From an uncultured Clostridia bacterium (GTDB taxonomy: Bacteria; Bacillota; Clostridia; Oscillospirales; Acutalibacteraceae), in the NCBI GenBank assembly GCA_946415335.1, contig CAMKSB010000005.1:1-32916 (forward strand): a stretch of DNA of 32,916 nt. Reading direction: 5' to 3'. The stretch's first letter is position 1; each line of letters begins with the position of its first letter. Positions 27,320-32,916 of this stretch are shown piece by piece. A program made the position numbers and the translations under genes. The notes under the pieces were generated by a model that worked only from the letters and a program-made list of their open reading frames with translations, searched no databases and was not told the origin of the DNA.

Positions 27320-29015
27320 GACGTCCTCGGGCTTCTCAAAGGTTTGGAAGCTGATCTCCGTTTTACAAAAATGCAACGGCAGCGGCGTGATCGGCAGCAA
27401 GGACGCGCTGATCTCGCCAATGGTCGCCAAAGTCCTCGCGGCGATAGGACTGGTGCTCCTGACCGGCGCGATCGGTCTGGCGGCGTTCTTTACGGAGCCG
27501 CTGGTCGCACAGGCGGTCTCGGTGACGGACGTCACGAAATCGCTGATGCTGATCATGCTCTTGCTGAGCTTTATCCTCTCGGTCAAGAACGTCGTCACGG
27601 TGCTCTACACGTCGGATGATATTTCCGCGCTGATGCCCCTGCCGTTTTCCGCCAATCAGATCGTCGCCGCCAAGCTGGCGGTCACCCTGCGGTTTCCGCT
27701 CGGGCTGAGCCTGATCGTCATCAATTCCGTCTGTATCGGCTTCGGACTGCGCGCCGGAATGGGCGCCGCGTTTCTGATCGGCGCCGTGCTTGCGAGCGTG
27801 CTGATCCCCGTTACCGGACTGGCGGTATCGGCTCTGCTGGTTGTGGTGGTCTTTCGCGTGTTCGGCTTCATCCGCAACCGCGATATCATGGTGGCGATCG
27901 GCGGCCTCTTTACGCTGGCGATCACGATCGCCTATATCATCATCAGCAACACCCTGAACAAGAACGGTTCCTCCGGCGCGGCAGCCGCGCTGTCGACGTT
28001 CGCAACGGTCTCGGACGGATTCCCGAATATTTCCTTCATGAGCCGTTTTATGGCGGAGGGAAATGTCCTCTGGCTGCTGCTGAGTATCGCCGTCACGCTG
28101 GCGGTGACAGCGCTCGCCGCGCTGGCGGTCAAGCTGTTTTATCTTTCCACGGCGCTCGCCATGCAGAGCACCGGAACCGGCAAAAGAGCGGTCTCCAAGG
28201 GAGAACTCTCCGGCAGGAAGAACGCCGGCGCCGGAAAAACGCTGTTTTCGTATGAATCGAAGAACACCCGCCGGAATCCGGCTTATCTGGTCTACGGCTT
28301 TGCCATGACCTTTATCTGGCCGCTGCTGTTCATTCTGCCTTTCGTTTTAGGCAACAGCTCCTTTGGCGAAGGGCTGAGTCTGCCGCTTGAACCGGGCTCG
28401 TCTCTGCTCTGTGCGCTGACGCTCGGTCTGACGGCTCCCTGCTTCGCCTGCGGCTTCAACAACCTGGCGGTGACCGCCTTCACACGCGAGGGAAGCAGCT
28501 TCTACGCGCTGAAAACCATGCCGATGGATTTCAAGGCGTATTACAACAGCAAGCGCAATTTTTCCATGCTCGTCTGCTCGCTCGGAAGCGTGCTCTATAT
28601 CCTCGTCCTCGGTATCGTCTGCCTGGTGATGGGCTTCATCACCCCGCAAAGCGGCTGGACGATCCTTGTCGGCGCCGTCATCGCCTTTTTGGGCAACAGC
28701 ATCATCATCAACTGTATGCTGCTCAAAAACGCCAAAAAGCCTCAGCTCGACTGGGACAGCGAGACCGAGTTCTCCAGAAAGCTGACTTGGGTGAACGTCG
28801 TCGTCATCGTGATCGGCGTTGCGATGGTCATCGCGTTCATGCTCTCGATCCTCAGTCCGTTCATCATCAAGAACATGGGGATAGACGACGGCTTGCTGCT
28901 GACGGTCATCGCCGTTGTCGCCTTTGTCGTGGCGGCAGTCCTGTTTGTCACCGCGTTCGCGGTCAACCGCTTTGCCGTCAAAAAGGCGGAGCAATACCTG
29001 CTCAGGCATGAATAA
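27309..29015 (+). CDS. ABC exporter permease-like membrane protein
   Basis: 568 aa with many TM segments; immediately follows the ABC ATPase and small membrane protein genes. Confidence 0.8.
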   Translation: MMSKTSSGFSKVWKLISVLQKCNGSGVIGSKDALISPMVAKVLAAIGLVLLTGAIGLAAFFTEPLVAQAVSVTDVTKSLMLIMLLLSFILSVKNVVTVLYTSDDISALMPLPFSANQIVAAKLAVTLRFPLGLSLIVINSVCIGFGLRAGMGAAFLIGAVLASVLIPVTGLAVSALLVVVVFRVFGFIRNRDIMVAIGGLFTLAITIAYIIISNTLNKNGSSGAAAALSTFATVSDGFPNISFMSRFMAEGNVLWLLLSIAVTLAVTALAALAVKLFYLSTALAMQSTGTGKRAVSKGELSGRKNAGAGKTLFSYESKNTRRNPAYLVYGFAMTFIWPLLFILPFVLGNSSFGEGLSLPLEPGSSLLCALTLGLTAPCFACGFNNLAVTAFTREGSSFYALKTMPMDFKAYYNSKRNFSMLVCSLGSVLYILVLGIVCLVMGFITPQSGWTILVGAVIAFLGNSIIINCMLLKNAKKPQLDWDSETEFSRKLTWVNVVVIVIGVAMVIAFMLSILSPFIIKNMGIDDGLLLTVIAVVAFVVAAVLFVTAFAVNRFAVKKAEQYLLRHE

Positions 29016-29047
29016 TCATTAATAAGAGAAAGGATGATTGATCTCCA

Positions 29048-29926
29048 ATGGAAAACAAGAATATTCTCCGGCGCTTTACCGACAAGCTGTTCGGCGGTCT
29101 CAATATGAGCTGGCCGGTCGTCATTATTTTCGCGGTCGCGACGGCGGTGGTGACGGCAGTCTTTCTGATCGTGCCCGTCTTTCAGAACACCTCCTTCATG
29201 CGCATGGGCGAGACCATGGAGGCGTGGGTGCTCTTTGCCATCATCATCATGTCCAACTGCAAAAAGCCGCTGGAATCCGCGCTGAAAACCTTTGTGTTTT
29301 TCCTCATCAGCCAACCGCTGATCTATCTGCTTCAGGTACCGTTCAGCGAGATGGGCTTCGGCTTGTTCATGTACTATAAATACTGGGCGATCTGGACGGT
29401 GCTCACCTTCCCGATGGCGTTTGTCGGCTGGTTCATCACCAAGCGCAACTGGCTGAGCCTGCTGATCCTCTCGCCGATCCTGTTGCTGCTGATGCTCACC
29501 TCGGTGAGTTCCTTCATGTTCACGTTCCGTCATTTTCCGCATCAGCTCATCACCGCGCTGTTCTGTCTCGCGCAGATCGTGCTGTATCTCTACGCGTTCA
29601 CGCCCAAGTGGCTCCAGCGCGCGATCGGCTTCTTTGTGCCGCTGATCGCCGTGATCGTCTATGTCATCGTCACACCCAAGGTTTCCTACAGCGGCAACTA
29701 CTTCCTTCCCGACGAGCCGGTGCTGTCCGATCAGGCGGTCGTGACGGTCGAGAACCCGAATATCGCGGAGATCCGCGTGTACGAAAAAGACCAGGTGTAC
29801 ATCAACGGCAAGGACTACGGCACGTCGGACTTCACCATCACCGACGGCGACAAGTCGTATCACTACACCATTGAGATCTACGAGGACGATGAAGGTCACT
29901 CTCAGCTGAATATCACGAAAAAATAA
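29048..29926 (+). CDS. Multi-TM membrane protein with C-terminal extracytoplasmic domain
   Basis: Repeated hydrophobic segments followed by soluble tail VSYSGNYFLPDEPVLSDQAVVTVENPNIAEIRVYEKDQVYINGKDYGTSDFTITDGDKSYHYTIEIYEDDE. Confidence 0.75.
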   Translation: MENKNILRRFTDKLFGGLNMSWPVVIIFAVATAVVTAVFLIVPVFQNTSFMRMGETMEAWVLFAIIIMSNCKKPLESALKTFVFFLISQPLIYLLQVPFSEMGFGLFMYYKYWAIWTVLTFPMAFVGWFITKRNWLSLLILSPILLLLMLTSVSSFMFTFRHFPHQLITALFCLAQIVLYLYAFTPKWLQRAIGFFVPLIAVIVYVIVTPKVSYSGNYFLPDEPVLSDQAVVTVENPNIAEIRVYEKDQVYINGKDYGTSDFTITDGDKSYHYTIEIYEDDEGHSQLNITKK

Positions 29927-30007
29927 ATGATTTTCAGCTTGTTGTCATGATGTTGTCATACTCGGTGTGCTATACTGGTGTCATCAAAGAGAAAAGGAGT
30001 CCTCAAA

Positions 30008-30472
30008 ATGAAAAAGATCAACATCAACAACGAACTGACCCTTTCTTATAACGAGCCGTTCAACATCATGACTGCCGGAGAACTGAAAACGTACTGCGGC
30101 ACCGCCGTCAATCACTGGGGCATTATGGACAAGGAAAATCACTGCCTGTTCATCGTCTCCTGGACGAAGCCGGGCTTGCTGAGTTTTTTGACGGATCCCA
30201 AGTCCATCCTCAAAAACGCCGAGCGCTGCATGAATAGAAACCTCCGCGCTTATGACCGCGAGGACAGCTTCATGATCAACGTCGGCGGCAAAGAGGCGGT
30301 CGGCATCCGCTTTACCTACACGGCAAACGATGTGGATATCCGGCAGATCGGCGAGACCTCCGCCTTGCGCGTCAATAAGAAAGTCTATGTGATCCAGTAC
30401 GTATCCCGTCTGGATGGCGACGACCGGAACCGCGCCGTCTATCACGACATCCTAAAGACCATCGCCACATGA
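30008..30472 (+). CDS. Conserved-looking protein of unknown function (~154 aa)
   Basis: RBS aaaaggag upstream of ATG 30008 (MKKININNELTLSYNEPFNIMTAGELKTYCG...); followed by a terminator. Confidence 0.7.
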   Translation: MKKININNELTLSYNEPFNIMTAGELKTYCGTAVNHWGIMDKENHCLFIVSWTKPGLLSFLTDPKSILKNAERCMNRNLRAYDREDSFMINVGGKEAVGIRFTYTANDVDIRQIGETSALRVNKKVYVIQYVSRLDGDDRNRAVYHDILKTIAT

Positions 30473-30478
30473 ACCATC

Positions 30479-30515
30479 ACGGCTCGGAACATGTTGAAGT
30501 TCTGAGCCGTTTTCT
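30479..30515 (+). terminator. Rho-independent terminator
   Basis: acggctcggaac-atgttgaa-gttctgagccgttttc. Confidence 0.75.
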
Positions 30516-30585
30516 TTGCGAAAAATATGGCGGACGCGCGTTATCTATGATATAATACTAAATATTAAACGATGGAGGTGGCTGT

Positions 30586-32118
30586 ATGCTGTATACACCC
30601 TTGACGAAAAAAGCGCTTTTGATCTCCTTCAACGCGCATAAGAACCAAACAGACAAAAGCGGTATGCCCTATGTCTATCATCCGTTTCATCTCGCTGAGC
30701 AGATGGACAGCGAATACGCCGTCTGCGTTGCCCTGCTGCATGACGTGGCGGAGGACACCGATATCACGCTGGATGATTTGAGGAAAGAGGGCTTTCCGAA
30801 TGAGGTCATCGAAGCGCTGTCGTTGATGACGCATGACGACAGCGTGCCGTATATGGAATATATCCGCGGACTCAGGGGCAATCCGCTTGCCGTGCAGGTC
30901 AAGCTGGCTGATCTCGCGCATAACAGCGACCTCTCGCGGCTTGACGTGGTGGACGACGCCGCCAAAGAGCGCTGCGAAAAATATCACCGGGCGATGGAAC
31001 TGCTGCAGAGCACTCCCGACGCGGTGCAAGACCGCATCCGCGGCTCCCTGATCGGCGGCGCTGCCGGCGACGCGCTGGGATATCCGGTGGAGTTTATCTC
31101 GGAAAAAGAGATCGTGAACCGCTACGGCTCGGGCGGCATCCAGGAATACGAGCTGAGCCGTCACAGCCATAAGGCGCTGATCTCCGACGATACCCAGATG
31201 ACCTTGTTTTCAGCGGCTGCGGTGCTGACCTGTCTGTCCCGCTCCAATCGCCGCGGAATCGCCGGCGAACCGAGAATGTATGCAAATTTTGCCTATCAGG
31301 GCTGGCTTATCACGCAGGAAATGTCCTGTGAAGAGGCGCGTAAACACGATAAGAATGATCCGGTCTATTTAGTTTCCGGCGTTTTGATGGATCAGCCGGA
31401 ATTATTCGCCAGAAGAGCGCCGGGCATCACCTGTCTCTCTGCCCTTCGCACGAGACAGCAGCAGCTTGAGGAAAAGCAGCACGTCGACAGCTTTGTCAAA
31501 GATCCCATCAACAATTCCAAGGGCTGCGGCGGCGTCATGCGTGTGGCTCCGGTTGGCATGATAGACATCGGCGATATGGACATGATCAACCGTGAAGGCG
31601 CAGAATTCGCTGCGGTCACCCACAGCCATTCGCTGGGCTACATGCCGGCGGCGGTGCTCGCGCATATCGTCCACCGCTGCATCTACCGCAAAGGTCAGAC
31701 GCTCAGGGAGATCGTGGAGGAAGCCCGCGATACCGCGGCGAGGCTCTACGCGGACGATCCGCATATCGGCGAGCTGGTCAGTCTGATTGATCTGGCGATC
31801 GCGCTCTCCGAAAACGACGCGCCCGACCTCGATAATATCCACAAGCTCGGCGAAGGCTGGGTCGCTGAGGAAGCGCTTGTCATCGCGATTTACTGCTGCC
31901 TGCGCTACCCGGACGACTTTTCAAAGTGCCTGATCGTCTCCGTCAACCACAAGGGCGACAGCGATTCCACCGGCGCAATCGCCGGCAATATCCTCGGCGC
32001 GTGGCTGGGGTATGAAGCGCTGGAAAATAAGTGGAAAGAAAACCTCGAACTTGCCGACGTGATCGTGGAGACTGCCGACATGCTCTACCGCGAGATGACA
32101 GCCGAAGACGAGGCTTGA
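30586..32118 (+). CDS. HD-domain (RelA/SpoT/MESH1-like hydrolase) fused to ADP-ribosylglycohydrolase
   Basis: RBS ggaggtgg; N-terminal HKNQTDKSGMPYVYHPFHLAEQM...ALLHDVAEDTDITLDDL...VKLADLAHNSD; C-terminal RGSLIGGAAGDALGYPVEF...SDDTQMTLFSAAA...NNSKGCGGVMRVAPVG...THSHSLGYMPAAVLAHIV...GDSDSTGAIAGNILGAWLG. Confidence 0.9.
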   Translation: MLYTPLTKKALLISFNAHKNQTDKSGMPYVYHPFHLAEQMDSEYAVCVALLHDVAEDTDITLDDLRKEGFPNEVIEALSLMTHDDSVPYMEYIRGLRGNPLAVQVKLADLAHNSDLSRLDVVDDAAKERCEKYHRAMELLQSTPDAVQDRIRGSLIGGAAGDALGYPVEFISEKEIVNRYGSGGIQEYELSRHSHKALISDDTQMTLFSAAAVLTCLSRSNRRGIAGEPRMYANFAYQGWLITQEMSCEEARKHDKNDPVYLVSGVLMDQPELFARRAPGITCLSALRTRQQQLEEKQHVDSFVKDPINNSKGCGGVMRVAPVGMIDIGDMDMINREGAEFAAVTHSHSLGYMPAAVLAHIVHRCIYRKGQTLREIVEEARDTAARLYADDPHIGELVSLIDLAIALSENDAPDLDNIHKLGEGWVAEEALVIAIYCCLRYPDDFSKCLIVSVNHKGDSDSTGAIAGNILGAWLGYEALENKWKENLELADVIVETADMLYREMTAEDEA

Positions 32119-32159
32119 CAGCCGTGTTATCATAAAACTAAAGACAGGAGGTATGACAG

Positions 32160-32916
32160 TTGATAGATACCCATACGCATTATTTTTTGAAAGACTTTGA
32201 CCATGACCGTTATATGGTGCTGGAAAAGCTGCGCGATGCCGGCGTTACGCACGTCATTGAAGCGGCGATTGACATGGAGAGCAATTTCAGGATGCGCAAG
32301 CTGTTCGCGGATTCGGACATGGTTTCGTTCGGCGCGGGTGTTCACCCCCTGAAGGTCTTCTTTGCAGACAGAATGTACGGTTTGTCCGGCTGCCGCAATA
32401 TCCTCCGTGAATTGCTGCATACGCCGCGTACAGTCGCCGTCGGAGAAACCGGGCTCGACTTTCATCGCGGCGCCGATGAGGACGAACAAGCCCTGCAGGA
32501 GCAATATTTCCGTATGCAGCTTGAATTGGCTACGGAGCACGACATGCCGCTGATCCTCCATATCCGCGACTGTCATGAGGAAGCGCTGGCGGTGCTGGAG
32601 AGCTGCGGAACCGCCTTCAAGGGCGTGTGCCACTGCTTTATCGGCAGCGCCGACATTGCCAAGCGCTACACCGACCTTGGCTTTTACCTCGGTATCGGCG
32701 GTTCCGCTACCTATACCGCCAACAAAGGGCGCTTTGAGGATTTTATCCGCGATCTCCCGCTGCTGCCGCTTGACCGCGTCGTGCTCGAAACCGACGCGCC
32801 CTTCCTGATCCCGAGCGGCTGCAAGGGCAAGAGAAACACGTCGCTCTTTCTTCCCGCCGTCGTCGATACGCTGGCACAGGCAAAGGGCGAGTCGCCCGAG
32901 ACGATCGAAGCGATCA
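32160..32916 (+). CDS. TatD-family metal-dependent hydrolase (3' end beyond window)
   Basis: TTG start at 32160 after RBS aggagg; translation LIDTHTHYFLKDFD...GAGVHPLKVF...AVGETGLDFHRGADEDEQALQEQYFRMQLELATEHDMPLILHIRDCHEEAL...GVCHCFIGS...YLGIGGSATYT...VVLETDAPFLIP...KGKRNTS. Not called in the supplied ORF track. Confidence 0.92.
   Translation, partial: MIDTHTHYFLKDFDHDRYMVLEKLRDAGVTHVIEAAIDMESNFRMRKLFADSDMVSFGAGVHPLKVFFADRMYGLSGCRNILRELLHTPRTVAVGETGLDFHRGADEDEQALQEQYFRMQLELATEHDMPLILHIRDCHEEALAVLESCGTAFKGVCHCFIGSADIAKRYTDLGFYLGIGGSATYTANKGRFEDFIRDLPLLPLDRVVLETDAPFLIPSGCKGKRNTSLFLPAVVDTLAQAKGESPETIEAI

Noticed and set aside
28742-29899. 385-aa ORF on - strand opposite the membrane genes
   Set aside because: Charged His/Asp/Arg-rich translation is typical of the antisense of TM-coding DNA.

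Overview
The window looks like Gram-positive (Clostridia/Ruminococcaceae-like, my inference) chromosomal DNA. It is densely packed with secreted and cell-surface functions. The left half (about 1-15.4 kb) holds: a coiled-coil protein cut by the window edge; four closely spaced genes whose N-termini carry SipW-cognate-like signal peptides (IFAWFS, TFCWFA, TYSWID, TFSWYN); a 2271-aa repeat-rich secreted protein with its own promoter; and a SipW-type signal peptidase (Ser/His, ER/archaeal-like). Three of the four substrates share internal motifs (Y-x-Y-[IV]-x-[LF] and IW[LI]E[GN]), so they look like paralogous fibre-type subunits. The third also has a Thr-rich linker and a possible CBM26-like starch-binding region. 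I regard this as the best candidate for an undescribed system: a SipW-processed surface fibre/adhesin locus, possibly starch-related. Downstream are: a single-domain MGMT-like protein; an ECF sigma factor fused through a TM segment to a probable RseB/LolA-like ectodomain; a Cof-type HAD phosphatase; a secreted GH13 amylase with an N-terminal starch-binding-like module; a dockerin-bearing BspA-like leucine-rich-repeat protein (minus strand); an ABC transporter cluster; an HD-ADP-ribosylglycohydrolase fusion; and a TatD-family hydrolase with a TTG start, running off the right edge and missed by the ORF track. No tRNA, rRNA, CRISPR array or transposase was recognised. All family assignments are motif-based readings made without database searches.
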